Assembly: GCA_036417435.1 (NCBI GenBank)
Contig: CM070905.1
Span: 66,667,092 to 66,731,091 of the forward strand
Length of the DNA stretch: 64,000 bases
Direction: 5' to 3'
DNA from: Inia geoffrensis
Taxonomy: Eukaryota; Chordata; Mammalia; Artiodactyla; Iniidae
Below are positions 38,761-51,605 of this stretch, one piece after another. The notes below the pieces were generated by a model. That model searched no databases, was not told where the DNA came from, and saw only the letters and a program-made list of their open reading frames with translations. The position numbers were made by a program, and so were the translations under genes. Position 1 is the first letter of the stretch. Each line of letters begins with the position of its first letter.

Positions 38761-39799
38761 AAAAAACTTGAGCCTGCAAAAGCAAAGTACATACGCTGAG
38801 CAAGGTTTAAAATTAAAAAAAAAAAGCAACACAAAAGCAGTTCCATGCATTAACTCATGACTAATATACACAAGTGATGAATTAGACTCAAGCTAGACAT
38901 TCTAAATATCATAACTAAATTTATTATGAAGTTGTCACAAAACAGCCCATTCTGCTTTTTAAATTGTTGGTGGACATGGGGACCTGTAGGAAGCATAAGC
39001 AAAAGAAACTTCAGGATAGATAAAGGGAAGAAGGAAAGGGGACCTGTAGGAGCACATTCTATCTAGTTGGCACCACTGAGCAAAGGTCACTTCTTGTTTC
39101 CCCTTCTTGGTTTAAAAAAAAAAAAAGTGTCTCTAGTTTACGATTTTTCCTGGCTTTGGGTTTTAATTATTTTTTGTGTAAAATTTCTAAGAACATGCTA
39201 ATATTTGGTTGCATCTCAAAGATTTAGAATGTGTTGGTTTGTTTTTTCCTGAGTCCCACTCTGACCTTTCTTAAAGGGTGATCAGGTGTTAATGACATTA
39301 AGTTCCAGAGTAAAATAAGGGGCAGCATCTGTAGCCTTTGAAAAGAATATTAGTCCTTACCTTAACTTGAGGAGCCATTAATTCAGATGATGAGTCTGCC
39401 AAGAAATAAACAGCATGAAGGAAAATCATTAGAAAAAATTGACTTTACCTGTTTCTAGAAGCACAGGTTTGTATGTATGTGATAACTGTTACTAAATAGA
39501 AGAGCTTCTTTAGTGCAAGAGGTGCTTGGGCATTAGATGTTTACCCATATTTAGTCATTGTTTGGCTAATGTCTTGAATCATAAGTACGGAATCTAAGAA
39601 GTGTGGTTATTAATATATATGAGTGGGCTAGGATCTTAGATCATGCTGGAATGTGTGCTGAATAAAGTTAAAATTTAGAGTAATGTAAAAAATGGGATGA
39701 TGATGAGTAGATTTTAAAATGTCTTGGAACACTGATATTCATGGGCCACGTCATTTCTTTATACTGATGTCTGATATGGTAATGTAGGTAATAGTTATG
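38761..39799. other. Unique sequence with a short direct repeat
   Basis: No gene recognised. GGGGACCTGTAGGA occurs twice, at 38,978-38,991 and 39,038-39,051, 60 bp apart. Confidence 0.5.
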
Positions 39800-42714
39800 A
39801 AATCAAAATTTTCATTGAAATATAGTTGCATAACATAGTGTAAGTTTAAGATATACAGTGTGTTGATTTGACATTTATATATTGAAATATGATTACCTCT
39901 GTAGTGTTAGCTAACACTTCTATCCTGTCACATAATTATCTTTTTTTTTTTGTGGTGGGAACAATTAAGATATAGTCTTTTAGCAGCTTTGAAATTTATA
40001 ATGCATCATTGTCTATCATCACTGTGCTGTGCGTTAGATCTTTAGGACTTATCTACTGGTGGCAGTTTTGTACCCTTAAACAATATCTCCCCACCTCTCC
40101 TACCTCCCAGCCACTGGTAATTATCATTCTACTGGTTAAACGAGGTTGGGTTTTTTTTAAGAATTCACATACAAGTGGTATCATAAAGTTTTCACCTTTA
40201 TCTCTCTGACTTGTGTCACTTAGCATAATGTTCACAAGGTCTATCCATGTTGTCACAAATGGCAGGATTCCCTTCTTTCTCGTGGCTGAATAATGTTCCA
40301 TGGCATCCATATACAGTAACTTCTTTATCCATATACACAACTTCATTATCCATTCATTGATGGACACTTAGGTTGTTTCCATTTCTTGGCTATCGTGAGT
40401 GATGCTGCAATAAGCATGGGAGTATGTATCTCTTAGAGATAATGATTTCATTTCCTTAGGACGTACACTGAGAAGTGGAATCGCTGGATCATAAGGTAGT
40501 TATATTTTTAATTTTGAGGACCCTCCATATTGTTTCCCACAGTGACAGAAACAATCTACTTTCCCACCAACAGTGTACTAGGGGTCCCTTATCTCCACAC
40601 TTGCTAGTTCTTGTCTTCTTGATGCCAGCCATTCTAACAGGTGTGAGGTGGTGTGTCATTGTGGTTTTGATTTGAATTTTCTTGATTAGTGATGTTGAGC
40701 ATCTTTTTATGTACCTGTTGGCCATTTGGATATCTTATTTGGAAAAATGTCTATTCAGATCCTTGGCCCATTTCTAACAGACTTTTTTGTTGTTGAGTTG
40801 TGTAATTCATCTATATATTTTGAATATTAGCCCCTTAGCAGATAAATGACCTGCAAATATTTTCTACCACCTGGTAGGTTACCTTTTTATTCTGTTGATG
40901 GTTCCCTTTGCTGTTCAGAAGCTTTTTAGTTTACTGTTGTCCCACTTGTTTTATGCTTTTGTTGCTTGTGCTTTGGGTGTTGTATCCAAAAAAATCATTG
41001 CCCAGTCCAATGTCAAAGAGTTTCTTTTATGTTTTCTAGGAGTTTTGTGGTGTTAGGTCTATCGTAAGTCTTTAACATACTTAATTTTTGTGAGTGATGT
41101 GAGATGGGGGTCCAATTTCATTTTTTTGCACGTAGTTATCCAGTTTTTACAATGCCATGTTGTTGAAGCAATTATTCTTTCCCCATCGAGTGTTCGTGGA
41201 TCCCTTGTCAAATTCTAATTGACCATATATGTGTGGGTTTCTTTCTGGCTCTCTATTCTCCTTTGGATCTATGTCTGTTTTTATGTAAGTACTATACGGT
41301 TTGAATTCTAATAGCTTTGTAGTGTAGCTAGAAATCAGGAAGTGTGATGCATCTGGCTTTGCTGTTCTTAAGATTGTTTTGTCTATTCAGGGTCCTTTGT
41401 GGTTCCATACACATTGTAGAATTGTTTGCTCTTTTTCTATCAAAAATACCATCGGAATTTTGATAGAAATTGCAATGAATCTTAAGATGGCTTTGGGTAG
41501 TAAGGACAGTTCAACAATATTCTTCTGATCCATGAACATGGGATATCTTTGCATTTGTGTATCTTCTTCCCTGTCTTTCATGAAGATCTTTTAGTTATTA
41601 TTGTACAGGTCTTTGACTTCCTTTGTTAGATTTATTCTAAAAATTTTACTCTTTTTGATGCTATTGTAAATGGGATAATGTTCTTTATTTCTTTCAGATA
41701 TTTCATTGTTAGTGTATAGAAATGCACCTGATTTCTTTATGCTGATTTTTGTAACCTGCAACTCCACTGAATTCTTTAATTAGTTACAAAAGTTTTTTGC
41801 TTGAATTTTTTGGATTTTCTATATATAAGATCATATTATCTGCAAATAACTACATTTTTACTTTTTCGTTTGGATGCCTGTATTTTCTTGTCGTGCTTAA
41901 TTGATGTACCTAGTACTTCCAGTACTATGTTGAAAGAGTGGTGAGGGTGGGCACCCTTGTCTTTTTCTGATCTTAGAAGAAAAACCTCTGATTTCTTACC
42001 ATTGAGTATGATGTTAGCCAGTATGTTGAGAGTTTTGATCATGAACGGATGTTATATTTTGTTAAATGCTTTTTCTGTATGTATTGAGAAGATTATGATT
42101 TTTATCATTAATATCATGTTTCATCACATTTATTGATTTGCATATATAAACTACCTTTGAATCCCAGAGATGAATCCCACTTGGTCATGATGTATAATCC
42201 TTATAATGTTTGCTAATTAAGCAGCTTGCCAATTAAATACTTTAATAATACTTGAAGAAATTTTGCATCTGTTGGTTAGGGGCATTGGTCTATAGTTTGC
42301 TTTTCTTGTAGTGTCCTTATATGATTTTTGTATCAGGGTTATGCTGGCCTCATAGGATGAGTTTGGGAGTATTCCATCCTCTTTAATTTTTTTTTTTTGA
42401 AGAGTTTGAGAAAGATTGGCAATAATTCTTTAACTGTTTGGTAGAATTTGCTTGTGAAGCCATCTTTTCTTGGTTGGGAGTTTTTTTTGATAATTTTATC
42501 ATTCTCCTGGATCAGTTGCTGGTCTACTCAGATTTACTATTTCTCACTCAATCTCGGTAGGCTGTATGTTTCTAAAAATTAACCCACTTCTTCTAGGCTA
42601 CCTGATAGGTTGGCATATAATAGTTCATAGCTGTTGCTTATGATCCTATGGATTTCTGCAGTGTCGGTGGTAATGCCTCCTCTTTCATTTCTGATTTTGA
42701 ATCTATCACAAATT
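39800..42714 (-). mobile_element. Decayed L1M fragment, 3' UTR plus much of ORF2
   Basis: The plus strand shows the reverse complement of an L1: the 3' UTR at 39,800-40,000, ORF2 C-terminus landmarks at 40,053-40,725 ([38 protein letters not shown]), the RT C-terminal region at 41,390-42,050 (LLPKAILRFIAISIKIP) and further RT-like sequence to about 42,700. Many stops and frameshifts; far more diverged than the 4.9-12.4 kb copy. It ends within ORF2, so it is 5'-truncated. Confidence 0.92.
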
Positions 42715-45312
42715 ACAACTGTTATTTTTGATTTTGAATCTTTGTCCAATTATAGTTGTCAAGTTACAATTTTCTTTAAGGGGAACTTCTATGATTATTT
42801 TTGATGAGCTGTACTTATTCCATTGCAATGGCTCAATTATAGTGTACTCTCTAGTACAATGCATTTAATATTTGTTTCTTAGTAACAAGGATGATACAGT
42901 ACACAGAATATGCCCAACAAATGTTTGTTCAATTTGTCTTTGATGCCATTGAATAAATGAATTGCCTCAGCATTTCTGTAGTGACACAGCCTCATTCCCC
43001 TTCTAACTATATTTTCATTCTTTGTTTTGGTCCTGACTTTGGAAGTCATGCCTCTAACGAGAACACAGCATTTCTATTCTGGAGCAATTTGAAGGTACCT
43101 CAATATTTGCATTTTGCACAATTGGTTGCTCTGTTTTACTCTTTTCCCCCCTGCCAGCAAGATAATTTTTTTAAATTAAATTTTTTGGAGTAATTCCTGC
43201 TGGTGAATTCTAAAGGCCACCAATAGAATTTTAGGCAAAATACATACAGTGAATTCCTTGACAAAGTCATGGTAATAGTATTAGTGTGCCCTCTCTTTTG
43301 AGGTGATAAAAATGGTCTAAAAGCGCTGTGGTGATGGTTGTTCATAACTGTCACTATACTGAAAACCGTTAGATTGCACTTTGAGTGGATTGTATCATAT
43401 GTGAATTATATTTCAAAGCTGTTTCTAAAAAATGAACTTAATACTTATTGTCTGAGAAATAAGTGAAATAATGCATAGAAATACTTAAGCACTATGCCTC
43501 AAACATAACATGCATGTAATAAACACTGCTATTGACAATACTACCTCATAACCAAGGTACATAGACACTCCAAACCTTTTTATTTTATTCTGTTTCTGGG
43601 TTTTCCCTTTTATGTCCTCTATTCCTATACCTTTCTACACACTATAGTACCTAATGACACCTACAGCCAGAATTTGCCTGTACTGGAACTTGTCAGTCAA
43701 AGAAATGAATGCTCGTGACCCTTTATCTTGCCCACAAAATGTATTTGTTTACAATAAGGCTGTTTCAGCGATGTACAGCTTCAAAGCTACAAAGAGAAGG
43801 TAACTTTTCTGTCATGTTTCAGCTTTAAATGAAATGAAGACAACTTTTCTGCATTTACATTTTATTCAGGTACATTTTTCGTTGTACTTTTTAATAAAAA
43901 AAATCCAAAATTGTATGTGCAACTTTCTAATTATTGTTACCTTAAATGGTGTTTATATAGCTAATTTTAATATAGGTTATTTATGTTGCAATTATAATGC
44001 CGTAGGACTATTTTATCTGGAAGAGCTTAAAGGCAAATAAGATTGACAATGAACTCAGACATATTTGTGCATAGCGTGATGACTTAAATTTGTTAAAATG
44101 TAAGGATTTATCTCATTTCATACATTTGAAGCATCTAAAAACTTTTAAATAAAGCATGTTCAATAACTGTCAGTTAATAAAAGTAAATTCCAGAGCAGAT
44201 ACTTTATATTTTGTTAGCAATCTAAACATTATTAAACATCTGGGGAAGCAAGTGATCTTTTTATACTACTCCATCATCGTTTTTTTATGCGTAAATGTTA
44301 AATATTTGGTTTATTTCTATTTTTTCACTTCTATATTTTTGGTATTAGTAACCCTAGCATTCTCTCTCATTCTTTACCATATTCAAATTGCAGGTTGACA
44401 GCTTATGGGAAAGTACTTCTTTTAGTGCTACTAACTTCAAAAATGCACCAAAAATATGACATAAAGATTTTGTGGGGTTTTTTTCCCACTGAGTTTGACT
44501 GATGTAAGCAATAAATCTACATCATTTAAGACTGGTTCTTCATGTACCTGCTGCTTTTCACCTGGATAGACAAAGGCGCTAGGCATCTAGGGCACTCATT
44601 ATGGCTCTCCCTAGATGCAGCCCCAGATTCTTCTCAGCATGGGTCTCTGAGCAACCACTACATATCAGGTGGAGTAGGCAAGTGAGGGGCAGCTTACATG
44701 CCATCCTGGATGTCAGATGTTAATGTCTTGGAATTAACTTTTTTTTTTCTTTCCCAACATGAATAATAAGAAGAAGTTACCTACATGGCCCCAGGAACTA
44801 GGTAACTGCTACTTTATCATTAATAGAGTTAAAGAATCCACCAACATTTAAGTGACCTCTATGAATTTGTGAATAGTGCATTACTGCACTCATTATCAAG
44901 GGGGAAATAATCTTCAGATATTTACGTTTGAATTAGAAGTTTCAGATGAAGAGAACTAAGTCATGACTTCTCTGGAACTTACAGTTCCTCTGCAAGTACC
45001 TAAATATCAGGATATTTACTATAAATAAAAGAACATAGCTGACAGAACCTCTGTTCTTGGGAGCCTAGTGGCCAACCAGACGTACAGAAAGGAATTCTCT
45101 TTAGGCTTCCTTAATGACAAGAATATTGCCTCACTTTCCTGGGCGGTTGTGTACTTTTTGTACATAAACGAGTGTACCGTCATGAATCCCCCTCCCCAGT
45201 TTGAATGCCATGTATTAAGTTGCAGACTTTAAACTTGGGTTTTTTCAAAACACAGCTTGGCTCCTGTTCTTCTCCCTTGTGTTGGTATTTTGTTTCCCCT
45301 CCAGTGTATTCT
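42715..45312. other. Unique AT-rich block with a short L1 3'-end remnant
   Basis: No gene recognised. At 43,320-43,430 the sequence GTGATGGTTGTTCATAACTGTCACTATACTGAAAACCG..GCACTTTGAGTGG..GTGAATTATATTTCAAAGC is a plus-strand remnant of an old L1M 3' end. The remainder appears unique. Confidence 0.5.
43320..43430 (+). mobile_element. Old L1M 3'-terminal remnant
   Basis: Matches the conserved L1M terminal module: GTGATGGTTG..ACTGTCACTATACTGAAAACC..TTGCACTTTGAGTGGATTG..ATATGTGAATTATATTTCAAAGCTG. A related module is present at 60,870-61,190 in this window. Confidence 0.75.
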
Positions 45313-45313
45313 T

Positions 45314-45526
45314 TTTTTTTTTTTTTTTTTTTGCTGTACGCGGGCCTCTCACTGCTGTGGCCTCTCCCGTTGCGGAGCACAGGCTCTGGACGCGCAGGCT
45401 CAGCGGCCATGGCTCACGGGCCCAGCCGCTCTGCGGCATGTGGGATCTTCCCAGACCGGGGCTCAAACCCCTGTCCCCTGAATCGGCAGGCGGACTCTCA
45501 ACCACTGCGCCATCAGGGAAGCCCCC
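45314..45526 (-). mobile_element. CHR-family SINE
   Basis: Minus-strand CHR copy with a 21-base T-tract and near-consensus body. Target-site duplication AGTGTATTCTT (45,303-45,313) and AGTATATTCTT (45,528-45,538), 10 of 11 matching. Confidence 0.96.
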
Positions 45527-45539
45527 TAGTATATTCTTA

Positions 45540-47480
45540 AATCTCTTGGAATATGGAAGAGAATTCTGTGCTCTCTATGAATGACGATGGACTTTTTCCT
45601 TGTTTGAAGAACATGGTAATTAGCAGTGAGATACAATTTACTTAATGAACATTACAGAGGAAATAGTTAATTTACTTTCGAGACTTACTCTTAAAAATAA
45701 GCTTACCCTCTGGGAATCTTTTGATCATGATTAAATTAGGAAACCCAGCAGACTTCTTAAGAAACATGCTGTAATTTCTCAAAAGCTTGAATATTACATG
45801 GTTACTCAAAGGGCTTTTTAACCGACTATAGTTCCAATGTAGAATTTGTGAAGAAAATTACAAGGGTTTCTAAATGAAATTGTTTACAAGAATGAGATGT
45901 CATACAGTGCCATTTCCTAGTACATTAAATTGAACCAAGGGACAATTTAAGTTTTCCAAATGATAATACTTAGTGATTTACTAACTCTAGTCTTTGAATC
46001 GAATGTGAATTTTCTGTGGCAAATTACTGGCTGCTAATCTTGTTGATAGGACACTTGATTATATAGTTCACATCTTTTAAGGTCCAGTCTCAGTAATCAT
46101 CTCAGTGAATATTTGCTGTAGTATGTTTTGCGTGTAAAACGTGTTCAAGAATTCTATTTTTATTTTGCATGGTGTTTAGATTCTTCTGACTTAAAGTTAT
46201 ATAGAAATGGAATTTGAAGTATTACTACTTTATTAAAAATTGAATGACTTAAGAACAAATTTTGATAGAGTTCTTTGGGGCCTTCACATTTGTAGCTATC
46301 AATACTTCACTTATGAAGGAGCGGGGCATTGCTGAGAGGAAACAAAGTGAACTGGACGTTACTGAGGTTTTATTGAAGGCCAAGATTGCTTATTTCTTTG
46401 ATTCTTACAGTGGGTCTAACCCAATGTTGTAAATGTAGCAAGTTGTTAATACATTTCTTTAAATGCTGAAATGATAGTAATCTGAGACTTGCTTCTAACA
46501 AGCTGTAACTTGCTTATCTTTACTTACTCCATGTCGTGTGGGCATCATAATATTCTGTTCCGGCTCACTAGGTTTTTTGAACCCAGAATGAAACAATATG
46601 TAAAAATCCTTAGCAACATAATAAGTTAATTGAATTGTAGCAAACAAATGGGAGTCATGTGTCATTTTCATTCTGTCTTTTTAGATGAGTCATAGATCTG
46701 ACTGAAAGAGCAAAATCTTTATTCATCTTATTGCATTTTCTCTTTCAAAAGATTAAAGTTTGAATTGTGTAATTTCTCATTTTCTAGTTTGAAATACTCA
46801 AAGCATCAACTTGTGATGATACAATGACACATTAAGCCCCTTCTTTTTTAATCAAAAAACTTATGTCAGTATTTGTAAATGAAATCACATGTTGGCCTAA
46901 ATTATTAAAGCCATTCAGGGTAAAACAGTGTCCTGGCAAATGAATTCCTTTATAAAAACCTTGATCTCCTCATGATGCTGATCTCAATTAGGGTTGTACA
47001 GCCCTTTCTATACCTAAAGCAGATCCAAACTGAAAATTTTATTACCTAAACCTATTCTTTTTTCTTTCCTGTATGTGAGGAAGAGAGGAGAAGAGGCAAA
47101 AGCAACAGAGAATAGAAACTTCTATGCCTGTCACCATTTTACACTCTCATCTACTATGGGGCAATTCTGAATTAATTGCTTTCCCTGTTATATTCTGAGG
47201 AGCAGGGGCGATCATGGGAAGGTCACTAGGTAGGGAAGAGAGAATGTGTGCTCTGGAGTTTCTGATTTTTAAGACAGTAGGTCTTGGGCAACTGCCCCCT
47301 TTGCAACTATCAAAAGGCCTTTAAAGAACTCAGTATAGTTCCATGTTCTGAATCAAACCAAGAAAGTTTTTAAATTCTCTCAGTTTTAAGGAAGAGAATA
47401 AATTTAGAGGACTGGGCCAATTAAGTAGGAATGATACATAACCTTCATTTCCTAGACACTGACGAACACCTCATAAAAAT
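45540..47480. other. Unique AT-rich block
   Basis: No gene, RNA gene or strong repeat recognised. Confidence 0.45.
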
Positions 47481-47489
47481 GTCTGATTT

Positions 47490-47635
47490 TTAAAAATTAT
47501 TTATTTATTTGTTTAATTTACTTTTGGGCCACACCTCACAGCACATGGGATCTTAGTTCCCTGACCAGGGATCTAACCGGTGACCCCTGCAGTGGAAGCA
47601 TGGAGCCCCAACCACTGGACTGCCAGGGAATTCCC
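47490..47635 (-). mobile_element. tRNA-derived artiodactyl SINE, short CHR/Bov-tA-like subtype
   Basis: The minus strand begins GGGAATTCCCTGGCAGTCCAG, then GTGGTTGGGGCTCC and GGTCACCGGTTAGATCCC, a tRNA-Glu-derived head related to, but distinct from, the 200-bp CHR type. Flanked by TCTGATTTTT (47,482-47,491) and TCTGATATTC (47,636-47,645), an imperfect duplication. Older than the full CHR copies. Confidence 0.85.
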
Positions 47636-48045
47636 TCTGATATTCTGTCTTACAGTTACACTAAATTAACTTTTGTAAGCACATAATTTTTCCTGATTAT
47701 TCTTTACTACCTGAATTTTGTTTTAACCTGATAAATGTTCATCAATGTTAAGTTTTCGGAGGACTGGTGGAAATAATGACCTAGGTCATTTTGCTTCGTT
47801 AGGCCTTACAAATGGTTACAACTGTTTGGTGTAGACTAATGAATATACTGCTGTGGCGTGGAAAGATACTTGGAGCTCCCAAGAAAGGTTAACTGCAAAA
47901 GTTACTACTACCACGTTCTTGTTGCAGCTTAAGAACCGTTTCTAAGTAAGTCTAAAATGTACTATTTTGAAGGTGAGTGGAGGAAAAAAAATATGGCGTT
48001 AGTGAAAAATCACATTTAGAAGCAAAGTTTAAAAAAACATTTAGG

Positions 48046-48330
48046 GGGCTTCCCTGGTGGCACAGTGGTTGAGAGTCTGCCTGCCAATGCAGGGGGCACG
48101 GGTTTGAGCCCTGGTCTGGGAAGATCCCACATGCCATGGAGCAGCTGGGCCCGTGAGCCACAACTACTGAGCCTGCGCATCCGGAGCTTGTGCTCTGCAA
48201 CAGGAGAGGCCGCAACAGTGAGAGGCCCGCGCACCCCGATGCAGAGTGGCCCCCGCTCACCACAGCTAGAGAAAGCCCTCGTACAGAAATAAAAACCCAA
48301 CACAGCCAAAAATAAATAAGTAAATAAAAT
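48046..48330 (+). mobile_element. CHR-family SINE, long 3' subtype
   Basis: Plus-strand head as in the other copies (GGGCTTCCCTGGTGGCACAG), but after GAGAGGCCCGCGCACC it continues with GATGCAGAGTGGCCCCCGC, CTAGAGAAAGCCCTCGTACAG and AAAACCCAACACAGCCAAAA, ending in an (AAATA)n tail. The eight other copies stop at the GCGTACCGC equivalent, so this is a separate and probably older subfamily carrying about 80 bp more 3' sequence. Confidence 0.92.
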
Positions 48331-49286
48331 TTAAATAACAAAGGTTAAGATGGTAAATGAAAAAAAATTTAGAATCATAATTGTTATACATGGCTTCTAG
48401 TGAAATCTAGTATAAGTAACATTTGTTTCCTCAGGCTTCAGAGCAGGAAATAAATACCCATGATCGTGAATATCTTGCCTCATTCTGGTCTCCGAGCCAT
48501 GCCTTTTGATAACTCTGTATTTGGACTCCGTCACAGAAAAGGAGCTCCTTCATCAGGTACACTGTATGGGGAGACCAAATGCTGTTCATTGTGTCTCAGT
48601 TGTTGGAGCAGGATTTGACCCAACAGATACCTTGTTAAATACTTAATATGTGTCAGGCTCAATGTTAGATGCTAGGGATAGAAGAGTGAACAAGACAGAC
48701 ATGCTGACTGCCTTTGTTGGTACCTCCTGGGGTCCCAGTTACAGCTAAACTCATCCATGAGATAAGTGGGACCTTCTGGCAAGAACTCTTCTCCGTGCCC
48801 GGCAGCCGTCGTGCCTAGTCACATACACCCACATTTGCAGTGCGTACACAGCTTAGGTTCCCACTCTGGTCTCTTATTCCATAATTTGGTGACCTAATAA
48901 ATTACACAATTTCTTGAGCTAATAAATGACACATTTTCCAGTAAAGTATACTCTGCAACTGGCTTCTGATCTAGAGCAGTGGTAAACTCAAGTTTTTACT
49001 AGTGGGAAATCAAACCTTAAATCTCTCTATGGTAGAGCAGACAGTAAGTTAATTATATTGTAAATTTGTGTACGATTGAGTTATTGAAGTGTACTTGAAA
49101 TTTGTTATAGTTTCTAATGGGGCATTAGCCTAAATACTGGCTTGTGTTGCCTACTAGATACCCATTCACCTAAATGAAACAAATCTCAAAGGGGCTAGAG
49201 ATCATGGCTCACTAAGCAGCAACTTGGATAAAAGAAAAGAGGTTTCCCCCACCAATTGCCTGAAAATCTTTTAGGACAGTGATCAA
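48331..49286. other. Unique sequence
   Basis: No gene established. Around 48,445-48,560 several frames are open and the CTCAG at 48,430-48,434 resembles an acceptor, but no frame carries through to a clear donor. 48,635-48,700 (TAATATGTGTCAGGCTCAATGTTAGATGCTAGGG) resembles an ancient dispersed mammalian repeat. Confidence 0.4.
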
Positions 49287-49301
49287 GAAAAAATGATTCT
49301 T

Positions 49302-49432
49302 GGGACTTCCCCGGAGGTCCAGTGGTTAAAACTCCAAGCTCCCAGTGCAGGGGACAAGGGTTTGATCCTTGGTCGGGGAGCTGAGATCCCACATGCCGCA
49401 TGGTGTGGCCAAAACAAAACAAAAACACAAAA
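49302..49432 (+). mobile_element. tRNA-derived artiodactyl SINE, short subtype
   Basis: Plus-strand GGGACTTCCCCGGAGGTCCAG, GTGGTTAAAACTCC, GGGTTTGATCCTTGGTCGGGGAGC, GATCCCACATGCCGCATGG, then an A-rich (CAAAA)n tail. Duplication AGAAAAAATGATTCTT (49,286-49,301) and AGAAAAATGACTCTT (49,433-49,447). Confidence 0.9.
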
Positions 49433-49734
49433 AGAAAAATGACTCTTTTAACAGAAAATTGTAATGCCGAGGAAGCAAAGCGTTTGTATATGAAGTGATC
49501 GTTGTATGAGGGTAAAGGAAAATCAGATAATAAATTGATCTGTTACCTGTACATTAATCTGTACATTCTAAATGTTAATAGCTATTGAAGGCCTAGAATA
49601 GGCTGGACCTGCTATAAATCAGACTAGATGCCTAATCAGTTTGTAAAACATCAGTGCTACAAAAATGCTTATGAGGATCCCATTGGAGCCATGTTTCCCT
49701 GTGTCTTCAGAAAATCATTCACATCCTTCAGAGG

Positions 49735-49910
49735 ATCACTGATATCAGAATCAGTAATATGTAACTTTTTATTAAAAATGCAGAGTCTTTGGCCTTACCC
49801 AACCCTATTGAATCAGGAACCCTGGGAGTGAGTCATCAGCCACCTGCACTTGTATACATGTCTTCTGGGCAGTTCTTATGTACACTGAAACTTAAGAATT
49901 ACCGTTCTAA
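49735..49910. mobile_element. MER5-like DNA transposon remnant
   Basis: AAAAATGCAGAGTCTTTGGCC, CTATTGAATCAGGAACCCTGGGAG, GGGCAGTTCTTATGTACACTGAAACTTAAGAATTACCG correspond to MER5/Charlie-type hallmarks (AATGCAGATTCCTGGGCC, TGAATCAGAATCTCTGGG, GTGAGAACCACTG). Diverged. Confidence 0.6.
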
Positions 49911-50289
49911 ACGTAGTCGATGAATCTTTGCCACTCCAACTTACAGTAAAATAAAATCTCCGAAGCCCTTGAGCTTGCTCTTTGTAGATTAGTAATGAAA
50001 GGAGAATCTGTTTTCCACTAGTGTTGGGAGCTTTTCCTCTTCTCGGGATTCCCTGAGCCAATCCATACCACCCATGGAACTTACAAAGGTTTTCACCTTG
50101 AAGCTTTAAGATGGTATTTCTCAAAGCATGTCCTGCATTTACCCAGCATCACGTTCAACCTGTGGGGAGATTGAATGCAGGTTCCGGGATCCCGCCTGAG
50201 ATTTTTTGGGTTAGGTTGTCTGATAAGATGAGGATCTATTTTTGTGTGTCTCCGGGGCTGTCAAGACCTGTTGAAGATGATTCCTGGGA

Positions 50290-50710
50290 TTTGGATAATG
50301 ACTTCACAGGGGTGAACTGTCTCAGCGTTTCCTCACCTTCATCTCCTGTTCCCTTCCTCATGCTCACTTAAACTATCATTGCCTGATGATATCCTGGCCT
50401 TTCAACTTGGTACCTTTGCATTTGCTGTTTCCTCTTTTATCTCTCTTCTTGGTGTGGCATATTCTTTCATACCCTGTGTAACATGTTTCAGTTGTGAAGA
50501 TTTTTCCCATATCCATAGGCATTTTTCTTTTTCTTTTTTTTTACTATTCCACTTTCCCCAATACTGTTAATAGTTCACATACCAATTTGTGCTATAGTTA
50601 TAATAGTTCAAATTTTTTTCCCGTAAAGAATTTCCCCAGGACACGAGCTGCCTCATTTCTCTTTTTATATACCCTGTATCCAGCATGCTGCACGGCATGA
50701 ATGATTTTCT
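50290..50710 (+). mobile_element. L2 LINE 3' remnant
   Basis: TACCTTTGCATTTGCTGTTTCCTC, TGTGGCATATTCTTTC and CCCTGTATCCAGCATGCTGCACGGCATG match the order of L2 3' landmarks (CCTTTGCACTTGCTGTTCCCTC..GAATGCTCTTCC..CCAGCACCTAGCACAGTGC). Open frames through it are incidental. Confidence 0.65.
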
Positions 50711-50971
50711 TTCCACATATGCATCTATATTCAGCTCCCCTTGATTTTTTTTTTCAGATGAATATATCCCAGACATCTGACTTGAAATTTTGAAACAATT
50801 TCTTCACCCTCTCACTAATAGCTTGGTTATTTTCTGTGACTAGTGGAAAATTCTTTTTCCCCATCAGGAAAATTCTTTTGCCTCATCAATGAGGTCTTAG
50901 GAGACTTTGTAGAACATATGAAGGGAAAGCCACTTGTTACACATTTTCTTGTACTCTGGTTTTTATTTCAG

Positions 50972-51038
50972 GTCTCTGCTTGTACAAGATTGAGGCTTGG
51001 GCCAAGAACCGTGTTGTCCTTAGTGTAGGGAAAGCTAG
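50972..51038 (+). other. Candidate coding exon A (67 nt), unidentified
   Basis: Preceded by a strong acceptor-like tract (GTACTCTGGTTTTTATTTCAG) and followed by the donor-like AG|GTGAGG. Two of the three frames hit stops (phase 1 after six codons, phase 0 at TAG); the third is open throughout and reads CLYKIEAWAKNRVVLSVGKA, beginning with 2 nt and ending with 2 nt of a split codon. I do not recognise the protein. It could equally be a chance pseudo-exon, since such signals recur every few kilobases. Confidence 0.22.
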
Positions 51039-51494
51039 GTGAGGCAAAACACGTCGGCCATCTTTCAAAACACGAAATATAACAAGAAATCCCCAAACTG
51101 CCAATGAATGACATTTTGTTACTGTTTGTAGACACTAAACTTAAAATAACAGGTGTATGTTGCTATGTATACCTGTGATCAACCAGTTTAATAAGTATGT
51201 GAGGAGAACTAAGAAGAAGAAAATACAGATGAAATATTGCAGCTGACGTATTGAAAGCATGTCTGGCCCTGTGACACATAAAATGACTCAAGATGTAACT
51301 TTTCCTATTACTTACTTGTACATGATGAATTGTTTCAGATTCTTCCTAACGAGTAATTTTATATACAGCCTCCCCAGAGTTGTGCAATCTTAGATTATCT
51401 CTAAATTAGGGACTGTAGGGCACTGAAATTCTAGGTAGCATATTGGAAAGTACACAGGATTTTCAGTTGGTGACGTCTTTTTTTTTTCTTTCGG

Positions 51495-51605
51495 TTTCAT
51501 TCTGTGTGAGTTAAACTTATCCAAGCCTCAGTTTTCTTGGCTATAAATGTGGGACAAATTGTAAAACTCTCCTTAGAGGGGTATTGTGTGCATTAAATAG
51601 GACAC
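51495..51605 (+). mobile_element. MIR SINE remnant
   Basis: GAGTTAAACTTATCCAAGCCTCAGTTTTCTTGGCTATAAATGTGGGAC..GGGGTATTGTGTGCATTAAATAGG follows the plus-strand MIR core. Confidence 0.75.

Noticed and set aside
48435..48610. Exon-like open stretch after TTTCCTCAG
   Set aside because: The frame entered from the acceptor stops after 24 codons, and the longer open frame begins after a TAA downstream of that acceptor; the borders do not agree.
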